A DNA stretch of 64,000 bases from Tolypeutes matacus (GCA_026826555.1 JAKSZT010054565.1:9568608-9632607), one strand, 5' to 3'; positions 23,217 to 35,150 are shown, numbered from the stretch's first letter. The notes: generated from the letters alone by a model not told the origin. A program made the numbers and translations.

Positions 23217-24554
23217 GCACCAACAAAAATCTGGCCTCTTTAGCCAAAATTTCAGAAAAGGGGAAGCCTAGCAAGATAAAAACATTCAGACAGTAACCAC
23301 TCTACTACAGCTATTACCACAGGAAATAAACTGTGGCCTTTATCCTCATCCATGCCATTAAAGACTTACACTTTCATCCCTGCCAGCAGGTAATTTGACT
23401 TACCTCTGTGATATGAGTAGAGACCATGTGGGAAGCTGGAATTCCCAACCCCAGCAGTAGTAAGGATCCCTCAACCCTTGGGTATCCGTGGACGGTGAGT
23501 GGGGAACTGGACTTCTACTTCCACCCAGTAGTGACAAGGAAGTTCCCCCATGTTTCCTGCAGTTTATTGTCAACTAAAAAGAAGTTTAAATAAGGTGTAG
23601 AGTTTCATAACATAATACAAAAATGTCTAATTTTCACTAAAAAATCACTTGTCATACTAGGAAGAACCAGAATGCTCTCAAATTTTAAAAAAGATAATAA
23701 ATGCATGCTTACCTGAGATGGCAGAGATTTTAGAATGATCTCACAATGATTTTAAAGCAATTAAATGAGCAATTATGAACATGCTTGTAGCAAATGAAAA
23801 CACAGAAATCCTCAGTAAAAATAGTCTCAACAAAGAAATAGAGGATATAGAGAATACCAAATGGTGATTTTAAATTGAAAAAAAAAATTACAATGACTGA
23901 AAATAGCTCATTAGATAGGCGCAAAAGCAGAATGGAGGGGACAGAGGAAAGAATCAGTGAATTGGAAGATAAAACAATAGAAAGTACCAATCTGAGCAAG
24001 AGAATGAAAATAGAGTGAAAAAAAAAAAAAACTGAACAAAGTGCCAAGGACCTATAGGACTATAACAAAAGATCAGAGTTCTAGGAGAGGGAAAGAGATC
24101 ACAGTTGAAAAAGCACTTGAAGAAATAAATGGCTAAAAATATCCCAAATTTGGCATGAGATATAAACCTACAGATTCAAAAAAGCTGATAAAATGCCAAA
24201 AAAGAGAAACATAAAAAATTCCATGCCAAGACACATCATAGTTACATTCCTGAAATTTCAAATGGAGGAAAAATCTTGAAAGCCAGAGGAAAATGACTAT
24301 TTATTTATAGGGGGAAAAATAGAATGACAAACAATTTCTCAAATGAGATAATGAAGGCCAGAAGGAAGTGGCACAATATTTTTCAGGGGCTGAAAAAAAA
24401 TAACTGCAACCCAGAATCCTATACCTAGGGAAATTATGCTTCAGGAATAAAAAGGAAATCAGGACATACTCAGATGAAGGAAAAATAAGATAATTTTTTA
24501 TCTGCAGATCTACCCTAAAAGAATGGCTAAATTATCTAAATCAAAAAGAAAGGA

Positions 24555-24743
24555 GGGAAGCGGCTGTGGCTCAATCAGTAGGGCTCCCGTTTACCATATG
24601 GGAGGCCCCGGGTTTGGTTCCCGGGGCCTCCTGGTGAAGACAAGCCCACCCACACAGCGCGGTTAGCTGACCCAGTGAGCACAAGCAGCAAGGGGGGGAT
24701 AAATGAATAAATAAATAAAATCTTTAAAAAAAAAAAAAAAAAA
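24555..24743 (+). mobile_element. DAS-type SINE with target-site duplication
   Basis: It has a GGGAAGCGGCTGTGGCTCAA head, a GGTTTGGTTCCC B box and an AAATGAATAAATAAATAAAA plus poly-A tail. AAAAAGAAAGGA occurs immediately before it (about 24543-24554) and after the tail (about 24744-24755). The body is close to the SINE at 5147-5340. Confidence 0.93.
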
Positions 24744-25239
24744 AAAAAGAAAGGATAAAAGAAGGAGCCTAGGAACAACAGAAAGGAAGAAAGAACATAA
24801 GCAAAAATGTGAGTGAACACAATAGACTTACCTTCTCTTGTGTATTTGAAATTATGTTTAACTTTTGAAGCAAAAGTAAACCTGAAACTGTGTAATACTG
24901 TCTGCTGTGGTCCTAAATGTATATAGAAGAAATATTTAAGGCAATTTATTATAAATGGGAAAGGATAAAGGGAAGTAAAGAGAGGAAAGGTTTGTATACT
25001 TCTCTCAAACTGAGAAAATAAGGATAAGAATAGTCTGTGATAAGTTATATATACAATGCCTGCAGCAACTAATGAAGTAGCTATACAAAATTACACTCAA
25101 AAACACTGTAGAGAAATCCAAATGGAATTCTGAAGAGTATTCAAGTAACCCATAGGAAGGCAGGAAAAAGAAAAAAGAGAAACAAAACCCAGGAAAATAT
25201 GAATAAAATGGCAGACTTCCCACTAATATATCAATAATT

Positions 25240-25700
25240 ACATTAAAGGTAAATGTTCTAAATACTGGTTAAAGACAAAGGTTGGCAGAGTGGATTAAAA
25301 AAACATGACCCATTATATCCTGTCTACAAGAAACTCACTTCAAATATAGAAATACAGGCAGATGGAAAAGGATATATAGTACAAATATTAATCCAAAGAA
25401 ATCAGAAGTGGCTATATTAATACCAGATAAAGTAGATTTTGGAACAAAAAAAGTAAGAAGATATAGCAATCATAAATGTGTATGCACAAACAAGAGTTGC
25501 GAAATATGTGAAGCACAACTGATAGAACTGAAAGGAGAAATACACAAATCCACATTATAGTTGGAGCCTTCAACAGCCCTCTTTTAACAATTGGTAGAAA
25601 AGTTAGAAAAAAAATCAGCAAGGATATAGAAGAACTGAACAATACTATCAACCAACAGGATCTAGTAGGCTTTTATAGAAGACTGCTGAACAATGGTAGA
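25240..25700 (+). pseudogene. L1 ORF2 endonuclease domain, broken
   Basis: Readable blocks are W-I-K-K after the N-terminus, C-L-Q-E-T-H with the catalytic glutamate (25321-25338), I-L-I-P-D-K-V-D-F, and a QLVEKLEKK-like stretch. Stops and frame changes separate them. The endonuclease would nick target DNA in a live element. Here it is not translatable. Confidence 0.72.
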
Positions 25701-26440
25701 ATACATATATTTTCAAGAAAATATGGAATATATGCTAAGTTATACTATATCCTGGGACATAAAACAGCCTCCAATAATTTAAAATAACTTAAATCATGCA
25801 GAGTGTATTCTCCAATACAATAGAATCAAAGTAGAAGCAAAATGAAAAAGAAAACAAAAATTTCCATACTTTTGTAAACTGGAAAATATACTTCTAAATA
25901 ATGCATGGGTCAAAGAGGAAGTCTTTAGGCAAATCAAAACATGTTGAACTGAATGAAAATGAAAATAAAACGTCAAAATTGTATAACTGATAAAGCAGAG
26001 CTGAGAGGGAAATATGTAGAACTAAATGTACACATTAGAAAATATAGAAACTCTCAAACCAATAGTGTAAGCTCCCCTCTCAAGAACCTAGAAAAAGAAG
26101 AGCAAAACAAAATCAAAGCGAGCAGAAGGAAGGAAATAAAAGATAAGAGCAGAAATCAAAGAAATTGAAAACAAAAAAGTAGAGAAAAGTCAATGAAGCA
26201 AAGAACTAAGTTCTTTTGAAAACATCAACAACATTGACAAGTCTCTAGCAAGACTGACAAAAAAGAGAGACATAATTAACCAATAACAGGAATGATACAT
26301 GGAATATCACACCAGATGCTGAAACAATTAAAAGGGTTCTAAAGGAATACTACAAACAACTCTACATGCATAAATTTGACAACTTATAAGAAACGGACTT
26401 ATTCTTCAAAAACCCAAACACCAAACCACTAGATCATTTC

Positions 26441-27447
26441 TGTTATCATCACCAGTATGAAATAGATCATAGTCCTTGTTCTGCTAGATAAAATGCTTTG
26501 CTAATTCTTTGCTATGTATATATATATATGTATATAGATTCATGACTTAATTAACTCAAGCATAAGAAAGCAATACACAGACACATACTTATTTATTTTA
26601 TTAAATTTCTGTTAATAATTGGGAGAATATGAAATAAGCAAAGAATTGTTTACAAACAGGGGTTCAACTGTCATATCCCAATCCCTCACGATATGCATAC
26701 ATACATTCATAAGCTCACCAAACCAGGGGACATATCAACTTACCTGGCCCATGTCTGGCCAGAGTCCCGATTGGATGCAATATAAATATATATATATGCA
26801 TATATCTATTTTAATAAGTCTATACTGACAATTAGAGTGAGAAACAAGAATTACATAATCAGTCAAAAGATTAAATCAATATTGAACAGTCACAAAATAA
26901 CAGAAAAACAGAGCAGTCTTACATACAAACTCAACAACATCTAACTCCTGTCTGGGAAGACTTGAATCAGCAGCCAATACCAGAGTCTTGACTGAAAAAA
27001 ACACCTGTGCAGAGTACCCTCTCCCAGGGTGGGACTTCAAGTGGTCTGACCAGGGACTGTCCTTTTTATTGAGCTCAAAATCAATGATCTTGATACTATA
27101 GATACCAACTTGTGAGCACTGTGTCAATTCCTGAGGAGGTGGCCAGCCTCCTTAGGAAGGAACACAACACTTCCCAGGCAGTACATTCCAAGGTTTATGT
27201 ATCTGTCCCTGAGAAAGTGGCCAGCCTTCCCAGAGAGGAGCACAATACTCCCCGGAATGTACCCTATCTGTTCTTATTTGTTACAAAACATCCCCAACGT
27301 GCCCACTGTTCTAGTTCTCATCATTCCTCCTGAAATATGAAAAGTGCTGACTAGCAAGGCATTGGCTTGCTGATTAACAAAGTTTCCTGCATGATGTTTC
27401 ACTTTTAGGTTTGAACAATACTCATTAAATTTTTTCCCAGTACAGTC
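26441..27447 (-). mobile_element. Long LTR-like insertion, antisense, with tandem U3 repeats
   Basis: The block splits L1 ORF2 text and reads like an LTR of about 1 kb on the minus strand. It has TGTTAT at the low end and a possible TGTTATAGG start at the high end. A TATA-like AATAAAAAGG (antisense of CCTTTTTATT at 27061-27070) and a TTTATTTTATTAAA poly-A region near 26590 are present. Two imperfect direct repeats of about 58 bases lie at 27126-27183 and 27204-27262, as in LTR enhancers. I did not find a target duplication, so the ends are approximate. Confidence 0.5.
26519..26545. repeat. (TA)n microsatellite
   Basis: An alternating TATATATATATATGTATATA run. A second short one lies at about 26782-26805. 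Confidence 0.9.
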
Positions 27448-27939
27448 CTATAACAATTAAAGAACTTGTATTTCTAATTTTAAAACTCCCATAAAAGAAC
27501 TCTCCAGGCTCAAGTGGATAATTATGCTAAATATTTGAAGAAAACATAATACCAATTCTACAAATCTCTTTCAGAAGATACAAGAGGAGGGAAAATTTCT
27601 CAAAGACAGTACAAAAAAGAAAACTACAGACCAACATCACTTGTGAATAAAGACATAAACATTCTTAACAAAAATTAGCAAATAAAATTCAGTAAAGTTG
27701 CAGGATGCAAGATCAATATGCAAAAGTTAGTGGTGTTTCTATACCAGCAATGAACTATCTGAAAAAGAACTCAAGAAAACAATTCTTTTACCATTAAAAG
27801 AATGAAAGATCTAGGAATAAATTTAACCAAAGATGTAAATGAAAACTATAGAAAACTACAAAACATTGCATTAAAAAATGAAAGGAGAACTAAATAAATG
27901 GTAAGATAGTCCAGGCTCATGGATTAGAACATAACATTG

Positions 27940-28391
27940 TGTGATGGTTAGGCTAATGTGTCAACTCGGCCAAGTAGTTGTGTCCAGGTGTTTGTTCCAG
28001 CAAGCACTGGGCTAATTGTAATACAAGAACATTTATGGACTTCAATCACCAGTGAGTTTACTGCGTGGATGGCTGATTATATCTGCATCAATCAGGGAGA
28101 TTACATTATCAATGGGTGGTGCTTTTACCCAATCAGTTGAATGACTTAAAAGTGGAAGTGATTTCAACATTCAGGGAGAATTTCCCAGCTCATCGTTGGA
28201 CAGGCAACTTCTCCCAGAGACTCATCAACGACCTTTCATCGGGCTTTCATCGGAGCCCCTGGTTTGCAGCTTGCCTGAGGAACCTGGACTTGTGAGTCCC
28301 CACGGTCGCGTGAGAGACTCTTTTAGAGTTCCATATTATTCACAGATATCTCCTACTGATTCTGTTTCCCGAGAGAACCCTGACTAATACA
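27940..28391 (+). mobile_element. Solo LTR (MaLR/ERVL-like) with exact 5-bp duplication CATTG
   Basis: It starts TGTGATGGTTAGGCTAATGT and ends GAGAACCCTGACTAATACA, a standard MaLR-type 3' end. CATTG precedes it (27935-27939) and follows it (28392-28396). L1 ORF2 sequence continues across the site. Both ends and the 5-bp duplication are visible, so this is one of the clearest solo LTRs in the window. The U3 holds a GTGCTTTTACCCAATCAGTT CCAAT-type stretch. No TATA or internal region is seen. Confidence 0.93.
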
Positions 28392-28827
28392 CATTGTTAA
28401 GATATCAATAGTACCCAAGGAGACTTATAGATTTAATGCAATACCAATCAAAATTTGAACAGCCCTTTTTACAGAAATGGAAAAACTAATAATCAAATTC
28501 ATATGAAAGGACCTGAGACCCCAAATAGCCAAAACCATCTTATGAAAGAAGAACAAAGTTTGAGGACTCACACTTCCCAATTTCAAAACTTATGACAAAT
28601 CCACAGTAATCAGCACAGTGTAGCACTGGGAAAAGAACAGACACATAGATCATTGGAATAGATTTAAGAAAGCAGAAATAAATCCACCCATCTATCAAAT
28701 CCACTCAATGAGAAAATAATACTCTCTTCAAAAAATGGTGCTGTGAAAACCAGATATCCACATTCAAAAGAATGAAGGTGAGGCTCTACCTCATACTATA
28801 GGCAAAAATTAACTCAAAAATGGATCA

Positions 28828-28928
28828 GGGGGTCGGATGTGGCTCAACTGGTTGGGTGTCCGTCTCCCATATGGAGGGACCCGGGTTCGATCCCCGGGAC
28901 CTCCCGGTAAAAAAAAAAAAAAAAAAAA
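28828..28928 (+). mobile_element. Short DAS SINE monomer with exact target duplication
   Basis: It is about 85 bases of tRNA-like sequence: GGATGTGGCTCAACTGG (A-box region) and GGGTTCGATCCCCGG (near-perfect B box). A pure poly-A tail follows. AAAAATGGATCA stands at 28816-28827 and at 28929-28940. The even A-tail and exact duplication suggest a young insertion. It sits in L1 ORF2. Confidence 0.95.
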
Positions 28929-29510
28929 AAAAATGGATCAACAACCTAAAGATAAGAGCTAAAACTAAAAAACTCTTAGAGAAAAACACAGGGAAATATC
29001 TAAAGGAAAATGTGTTAGGCAATTGAATCTTAGACTTTACACTGAAAGAACGAGCAACAAATGGAAAATTAGATAAACTAGACTTCAGCAAAGTTAAAAA
29101 AAAAAAAAACATTTGTGCAACTAAGGACATTATCAAGAGAGTGAAAAGAATGGGAGAAAATATTTGGAAACCATGTGTCTGATAAAGGTTTAATATTCAT
29201 AACATATAAATAACTCCTACACCTCAACAACAAAAAGACAAACAGCCAATTTAAAAAAATGAGTCAAGCCAGAACAAAGCTCCTAGAGTTAATAAATGAA
29301 TTCAGCAAAGTCATGGAGTACAAGATCAATAACCTGAAATCAGTAGTGTTTCTATACACTAGCAATGAACAAACAGAAATAAAAAATCAAGAAAAAAAAT
29401 TCCATTTACAATAGCAAGTAAAAGAATAAAATATTGAGGAATAAATCTAATCAAGGATATAAAGGAATTATACCCAGAAAACTATAATAGCATTACTAAA
29501 AAACAATCAA

Positions 29511-29780
29511 GGGAAGCGGATGTAGCTCAATGGGAAGCAGATGTGGCTCAGTCTATAGGGCTCCCGTTTACCATATGGGAGGCCCTGGGTTCGATTCCTG
29601 GGGCCTCCTGGTGAAGGCAAGCCAGCCTGTGGTGGTGCGGTGAGCTGATGCAGCAGGACGACCCAAGAAAGGGAGACAAGCAGACACAGAAAAATGCACA
29701 GCAAATGGACACAGCGAGCACAAGCAGCAAGGGGGGATAAATAAATAAATAAAATCTTTAAAAACAAAACAAAACAAAAC
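29511..29780 (+). mobile_element. Long DAS-type SINE with repeated head
   Basis: It starts GGGAAGCGGATGTAGCTCAA and restarts 23 bases later with GGGAAGCAGATGTGGCTCAG. Then come the B box GGTTCGATTCC, a CAAGAAAGGGAGACAAGC-type extension, AAGCAGCAAGGGGGGATAAA and an AAAACAAAAC tail. AAAAACAATCAA occurs before it (to 29510) and after it (29781-29792). The longer middle distinguishes it from the copies at 5147 and 24555. Confidence 0.93.
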
Positions 29781-30474
29781 AAAAACAATCAAAGAAGATT
29801 TAGATAAATGGAAGGGCATTCTGTGTTCATGCATCAGAAAACTGTTGAGTATGATTTACAGAGTCAAAGCAGTCCCAGTCAGAAATCCAAGAACCTTCTT
29901 TGCAGAAATGGAAAAGCCAATAATCAAATTTATATGGAAGGGTAAGGGCCCTCATGTAGCCAAAGCCATCTTGAAAAAGAAGAATGGAGTTGGAGGATGC
30001 ACACTTCCTGATCTTAAAATTTATTACAAAACCATAGTAATCAAAACAGCATGGTACTGGCACAAGGATAGACATATAGACCAATGGAATTGAATTGAGA
30101 GTTCATAAATCAACCCTCAGATAAATGGCCAATTTATTTTTGACAAAGGGGCAAAGACCACATAATTGGGAAATAATAGACTTTTCAACAAATGGTGCTG
30201 GGAAAACGGAATTTCCATCTGCAAAAGGATGAAGATAGGCCTGTACTTCATACCATATACAAAAATCAACTCAAAATGGATTGAAGACCTAAATATAAGA
30301 GACACTGTAAAATTTCTAGAAGAAAATGTAGGGAAGCATCTTCAGGACCTTGTGTTAGGGAATGATTTCTTAGACTTTCTACCCAAAGCACAAGTATCAA
30401 AAGAAAAAATAGATAAATAGGACATCATCAAAAAGTCTCGAAAAAGACTAGAAAAGTAAAACAACAATCTACTC

Positions 30475-30490
30475 GGTGGGGGGGGGGGAT
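30475..30490. repeat. Poly-G run (about 12 G)
   Basis: A homopolymer inside L1 sequence. It could be a sequencing or assembly error, or slippage. Confidence 0.85.
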
Positions 30491-31856
30491 ATCTGGAAAA
30501 TCCAATACAAATTCAATATCAATAATATATAAAGAAATCTAACAATTCAACAACAAAAAAGACAACCCAATTAAAAAGTGGACAAAAGACTTGAATAGAC
30601 ATGATGCAATTAAAAACTACAACGAGGTACCATGTCACACCCACTAGAATGGCTACTATTACAGAAATGGAAAATCACAAGTGCTAAAAAATATGTGGAG
30701 AAATAGGAATATTCATTCATTGTTAATGGGAATGTAAAATATGCATCTGCTGTGGAAGTCAGTTTGGCAGTTCCTCTGAAAGTTAAGAATAGAATTACCA
30801 TATGACCCAGCAATTCTACTTGTAGGTACACATCCAAAAGAATTGAAAGCAGAACTCAGACAGATACTTTTACATCAATGTTCAAAGCTGCACAATAGTC
30901 AAAAGGCGAAAGCAACCCAAATTTCCAACAGCAGATGAATGGATAACCAAAATGTGGTATATAATTACAATGGAATATTACTCAGCCTTAAGAAATAAAA
31001 AGGTCCTAATACATGGTACTACATGGATGAACTTGAAGACCTCATGTTGAATGAAATAAGTCTGATGCAAAGGGACAAATATGGTATGATTCCACTTATA
31101 TTAAATAGTTGGAATATGCAAACACATAAAGACAGAAAGTAGAGTACAGGTTACCAGGAGCAGGGGAGGAGTGAGAATGGGGAGTTAATGTATAATGGGT
31201 GTAGGGATTCTGTTTGGTGTGATGAGAAAGTCAGATAATGGATGATGGTGAGGGTAGCACAACATTATGAATGTGCTTAATCCCATTGAATGCTATTCTT
31301 GGGGGTGGTTAAGATGTGGAAGCTTATGTTGTATATATATTTCTACAATTTTTTAAAAAGTAACTAAAGAGACAATGACAATTAAATGCAATACAAGATC
31401 CTGGACTCGATCAAACAATGGAGGAGAAAAGGTCCAAAAGGACATCGTTGGAACATATGAAACAATTGGAATATAGACTGACAGCTTTATATCAATGTTA
31501 AAGTTCTTGAACTTGATAACTATACTTAAGGTGGTGCATAAGTAAATATTCTTGCTCTTTGGAAATGTACATAGAAGCATTCTGTGATCAAGGAGCATGA
31601 TGTATATAACCTACATTCAAATGTTTAGAAAATTGATGGGTAAATAGATATATAGATATATTGATAGACAGATGGATTGGTAGATAATAGAATGATACAG
31701 AAAATGTGGCAAAAATGTTAACAATGAATTGGTAGATCTGAGTATCTGGAGGGCTGTGTTGGAGTTCTCTGTATGGGCTTTGTATTATTTTTGCAAGGGT
31801 CCTATAAGTTTGAAATTATTTCAAAATAAAAAAGTTTAAGAAAAAAAGAAAAATAT

Positions 31857-33500
31857 ATTATCAAATAGAATTCAGAAATATAAAAAAGAATCATAACAAT
31901 GACCAAATATAGTTTATTCCAGGGATGCAAGGCTGTTCAATATTCAAAACTCAGTCAATGCAATCCACCATATTAACAGGCTAAGACAGAAAAATCCCAT
32001 CATCGTATATAAAGCTGCAGAAAAAGCATTTGACAAAATTTAGCACCCATGTATGATTTTAAAAACTCTCGAGAAATGAGGGTAGAGTGGAACTTAGTCA
32101 ACATGATAAATTATAGCTACGAAAAAGTACAGATAATATACTTAATGATGAAAGACTGAATGCTTTGCCTGTAAGATTGGAAATAAGGCCAGAGTATCTA
32201 CTCTCACCACTTGTCTTAGTTTGCCAGTGCTGCTATAACAAAATACCACGAACTGATTGTTTTAAATAACAGGAATTTATTGGCTCAGAGTTTGGAAGCT
32301 TGAAGTCCAAAACAAGGTATTGGCAGGCCCTGCCTTCTCCAAAGTCTGTAGCATCCTGGTGGGTGGCTGATAGTCTCTACCTTTGTCATGTTGTGATGTC
32401 TTGTTCTGTTTCCTCTGGTGGCTTTTGTTTCCACGTCCACGTTTCCTTTGCTTATAAGGACTCCAGTCATACTGGACTAAGGCGCAACCTTTTCAGTTTG
32501 GCCTCATCCTAATAGGATCTTCAAAGATCCCATTTACAAATGATTTCCCACCCACAGGACCTGGAGTTAAGATCTGAACATGTCTTTGTGAGAGACATGA
32601 TTCAATCTATCACACAACACTTATTCAACATAGTGTTAGAAGTTCTAGCCAGTGTAATGAGAGAAAATGAAGTAAAAAGCATATAGATCAGAAAGGAAGA
32701 AATAAAACTGTCCCTTTTGCAGATGATGTGATTGTCTATGAAGAAAATTCTCATGAATCTACAAAAATCTATAACTAGTGAGTTCAGCAAGTTCACAGGA
32801 TATAAGATAAATATTCAAAAATCAATTTTATTTCTATATACTAGCAAGGCACACATGGACATTAAAATGAAAAATGCAATATTATATATAATCACTAAAA
32901 ATGAAATACCTAAGTGTAAATCTAAAAAAATATGCATGGGACTATATGATAAAACTACACAATGCTGATGAAAGAAATTAAATTCTAAATACGTGGGAGA
33001 CATATTATGTTCATAGATTGGAAGACTCAACATACTAAAGATGTCAATTCTCCCCAAACTGATATATGGATTTAATGTAACTCCTATCAAAACGTCAGCA
33101 AGATTTTTTGTAGATATAGACAAAATCATTCTAAAATTTATATGCCGAGTGAAAAAAGCCAATCTGAAAAGGCTACATACATACTCTATGATTTCATTAA
33201 TATAACATTCTTGAAATAACAAAAGTATAAAAATTGAGAACAAATTAATGGTTGTCAAGAATTAAAGAGGGGGTGGGGATTTGAAGGAAATGGGCATTCC
33301 TATGTAAAGGAAACACCAGGGATCTTGACTATATCCATGTCAATATCCTGCTTGTGATATTGTACTATAGCTTTGTAGATGTTACCCTTGGGAGATATTG
33401 GGTAAAGCGTATCCAGTATCTCTGTATTATTTTTTTTCTTACAGCTACATGTGAACCTACAACTGTCTCAAAATACAAAGCTTAATATAAGAAAAAATGG
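31857..33500 (+). mobile_element. L1 LINE with internal deletion, interrupted by an LTR
   Basis: The sense text runs through reverse transcriptase: CCAGGGATGCAAGGCTG at about 31920, a GCATTTGACAAAATT block, and F-A-D-D-V-I-V-Y at about 32717-32740 with both catalytic aspartates kept. Near 33145 it jumps from the AAATTTATATG block to CCGAGTGAAAAAAGCC, which is 3' UTR. The end of ORF2 is therefore deleted. It ends near 33500 in CTCAAAATACAAAGC. An antisense LTR sits at 32212-32616. Confidence 0.8.
32212..32616 (-). mobile_element. MaLR-like LTR, antisense, with 4-of-5 target duplication
   Basis: The antisense strand starts TGTCTTAGTTTGCCAGTGCT and ends ATCTATCACACA. CCACT precedes it (32207-32211) and ACACT follows (32617-32621). 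L1 reverse transcriptase text continues on both sides. GGAATTTATTGGCTCAGAG is the antisense poly-A region. Confidence 0.85.
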
Positions 33501-34790
33501 TCAAAAGTTTGAACAGACACTTCATCAATGAGGATATGTGGGTAGTAAACTGGCACATGTTCAGTATCATTAGTCATTAGGAAAATGCAAATTAAAACTA
33601 CATTGTATAAACACTAAACACCCATTAGAATAACTAAAATTGAAAAGACTCACCAAATATTGGTGAGGATGTAGATCAACTGTTAAGTCACCGTTTGTTT
33701 TTGGTGAAAGCATAACATAGTACAACCACTTTGGAAAACAGTTTGGCAGTCTCTTATGAAGTTAAACACACACCTATCATATGACCCAGCCATGACACCC
33801 ATGTATCTACTTAGATGCATAAAAAGATGAAAGCATATGTGAACTCAAAGATTTATATACAAATGTTCATAGCAGCCTTATTTGTAAAAAGCCATGTTAT
33901 GGGTTGAATTGTGCTCCCTCCTATCACCACAAGAGATATGTTAAAGCCCTAATACCCAGGACTTCAGAATGTGATTTTATGTGGAAATAGGGTCATTAAA
34001 GATGGAATTAAGCAAGTTAATATGAGGCCATACTGGAACTGAATCCAATATAAATGGTGTCCTTGAAAGAAGGGGAGAAGAGACCTGGGGAGACATAGAG
34101 AGAGAAGACAGCATGTGACGACAGAGGCAGAGATTGACTTATGCCACAAACCAAGGAACAGCAAGGTTTGCCAGCCACCACTAGAAGCAAGGACAGAGGC
34201 ATAGAACATATTCCACCTACAGTTCAGAGGGAGCATTGCCTTTCCAACACTTTGATTTTGGTCTTCTAGCCTCCAGAACCATGAGACAATAAATTCTCCT
34301 GTTCTAGGTCATCTAGGCTATGGTACTTTTTTATAGTAGATAAGTAAGGAAACCAAGACAAACCCAAACTGGAAACAACTCAAAAATTAATCAAGAGGTG
34401 AATTGATAAATAAATTGTGGTATAGCCATGTAATGGAATACTACTCAGTGGAAATGAACTATTGAATCATGCAACAACGTGCATGACTCTCAAAATCGTT
34501 ATGCTGAGTGCATGAATTCAGACCAAAAAAGAGAATGTATACTGTATGATTCATTTACATACAATTCCAGAAAATGCAAACTAAGCTATAATTACTAATC
34601 AATAGTTGCTTGGAGATAGGAGTAGAAGAAGTGTTGGATTACAAAGAGGCATGAGGAAATGATATCATTATCTTGATATGTTGGTAGCCTCACTGGTGTA
34701 TACATATGTCAAAACTCATCAAATTTTACACTTTAAATATATGTAGTTTCTTGTATGTCTCACATCTCAATAATGCTATAGAAAAAAAAA
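33501..34790 (+). mobile_element. L1 LINE 3' end, interrupted by an LTR
   Basis: The sense strand shows the ORF2 C-terminal blocks GAACAGACACTTCATCAATG, GGAAAATGCAAATTAAAACT and CAGTTTGGCAGTCTC. After the LTR at 33895-34360 come the AACTGGAAACAACTC and TACTACTCAGTGG blocks and the 3' UTR to about 34790. It is a separate 5'-truncated copy from the L1 that ends at 33500. Confidence 0.82.
33895..34360 (+). mobile_element. MLT1-type LTR
   Basis: It starts TGTTATGGGTTGAATTGTGC and has AGAATGTGATTTTATGTGG and CCTCCAGAACCATGAGACAA blocks. An AATAAATTCTCCTG poly-A region follows, and it ends AAACCAAGACA. AGCCA precedes it and AACCC/ACCCA follows, a weak duplication. The overall plan matches the MLT1 group of MaLR LTRs, common to placental mammals. 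Confidence 0.82.
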
Positions 34791-34832
34791 TTGATTCAAC
34801 CATTATTTATTGAGCAATCCCCATTTCTTGGC
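34791..34832 (-). mobile_element. Ancient MIR/L2-type fragment, left part
   Basis: ACCATTATTTATTGAGCAA is the antisense 3' end typical of MIR/L2-type repeats. The hAT-like element follows, and the same repeat resumes at 35151 (GCACTGGGGATATACCAG). Confidence 0.55.
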
Positions 34833-35150
34833 CAGGGTTTGGCAAAATACACCCACAGGCCAAATCCACCCCACTGTCTGGTCTTGTAAGGCCCAAGAGC
34901 TAAGAATGATTTTACAATTTTGTAGTGGTTGAAACAAAATCAAGAGAAGAATAATACTTTGTAATTTGAAAATTGTATGAAATTCAAATATCAGTGTGCA
35001 TAAATAACGTTTTATTGAAACACGGTTATACCCATTTATTTATGTATTGTCTATGACGACTTTTAAGTAGTTGGAACAGAGACTGTATGGCTCACAAAGG
35101 CTAAAATATTTACTATGCAGCCCTTTACAGGAAAAGTTTGCTAAGCCATG
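34833..35150. mobile_element. hAT-type non-autonomous DNA transposon with 8-bp duplication
   Basis: It starts CAGGGTTTGGCAAAATAC and ends AAAGTTTGCTAAGCCATG, imperfect inverted termini. Inside are GGCCAAATCC, a TTTTATTGAAACACGGTTAT block, TATTGTCTATGACGAC and AAAATATTTACTATGC. The site duplication is 8 bases: TTCTTGGC before and TTCTAGGC after (7 of 8). Eight bases is the hAT signature. It encodes nothing; the name within the Charlie/MER groups is not certain. Confidence 0.85.

Larger units (their letters stand above)
23035..26440 (+). mobile_element. L1 LINE, 5' part to ORF2 (older subfamily), plus strand
   Basis: The order is a 5' UTR-like stretch (23035-23560), ORF1 remnants (about 23580-24540), a long inter-ORF region (24744-25240), and ORF2 endonuclease (from about 25240). 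The endonuclease part has a clear C-L-Q-E-T-H at 25321-25338, where E is the metal-binding glutamate. ORF2 continues to about 26440, where a long LTR-like insertion cuts it. It resumes at about 27448. A DAS SINE (24555-24743) sits at the ORF1 end. All frames are broken. Confidence 0.75.
27448..29262 (+). mobile_element. L1 LINE, ORF2 continuation, plus strand
   Basis: The text resumes with CCTATAACAATTAAAGAAC, a normal L1 ORF2 block. It continues through reverse transcriptase-proximal and C-terminal ORF2 sequence to about 29262, with a solo LTR (27940-28391) and a SINE (28828-28928) inserted. It probably belongs to the L1 that starts at 23035. Part of the reverse transcriptase region is missing between 27660 and 27700, where the text jumps to the AATTCAGTAAAGTTGCAGG block. 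Confidence 0.75.
29263..31856 (+). mobile_element. 5'-truncated L1 LINE with 3' UTR and A-tail
   Basis: A new L1 copy starts abruptly near 29263 (GCTCCTAGAGTTAATAAATG, within the reverse transcriptase region). It runs through the ORF2 C-terminus to a 3' UTR (ACCAGGAGCAGGGGAGG at about 31155) and ends TTTCAAAATAAAAAAGTTTAAG. The reading frame stays open for long stretches, for example 30166-30420 (GNNRLFNKWCWENGISICK region), so this copy is among the less decayed. A long DAS SINE (29511-29780) interrupts it. Confidence 0.85.

Noticed and set aside
28828..28928. Functional tRNA gene
   Set aside because: A- and B-box regions are tRNA-like, but no cloverleaf closes. A poly-A tail and target duplication show a SINE.
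30166..30420. Possibly active L1 reverse transcriptase
   Set aside because: Although the local frame is long, this L1 is 5'-truncated, interrupted by a SINE, and lacks the endonuclease and ORF1.
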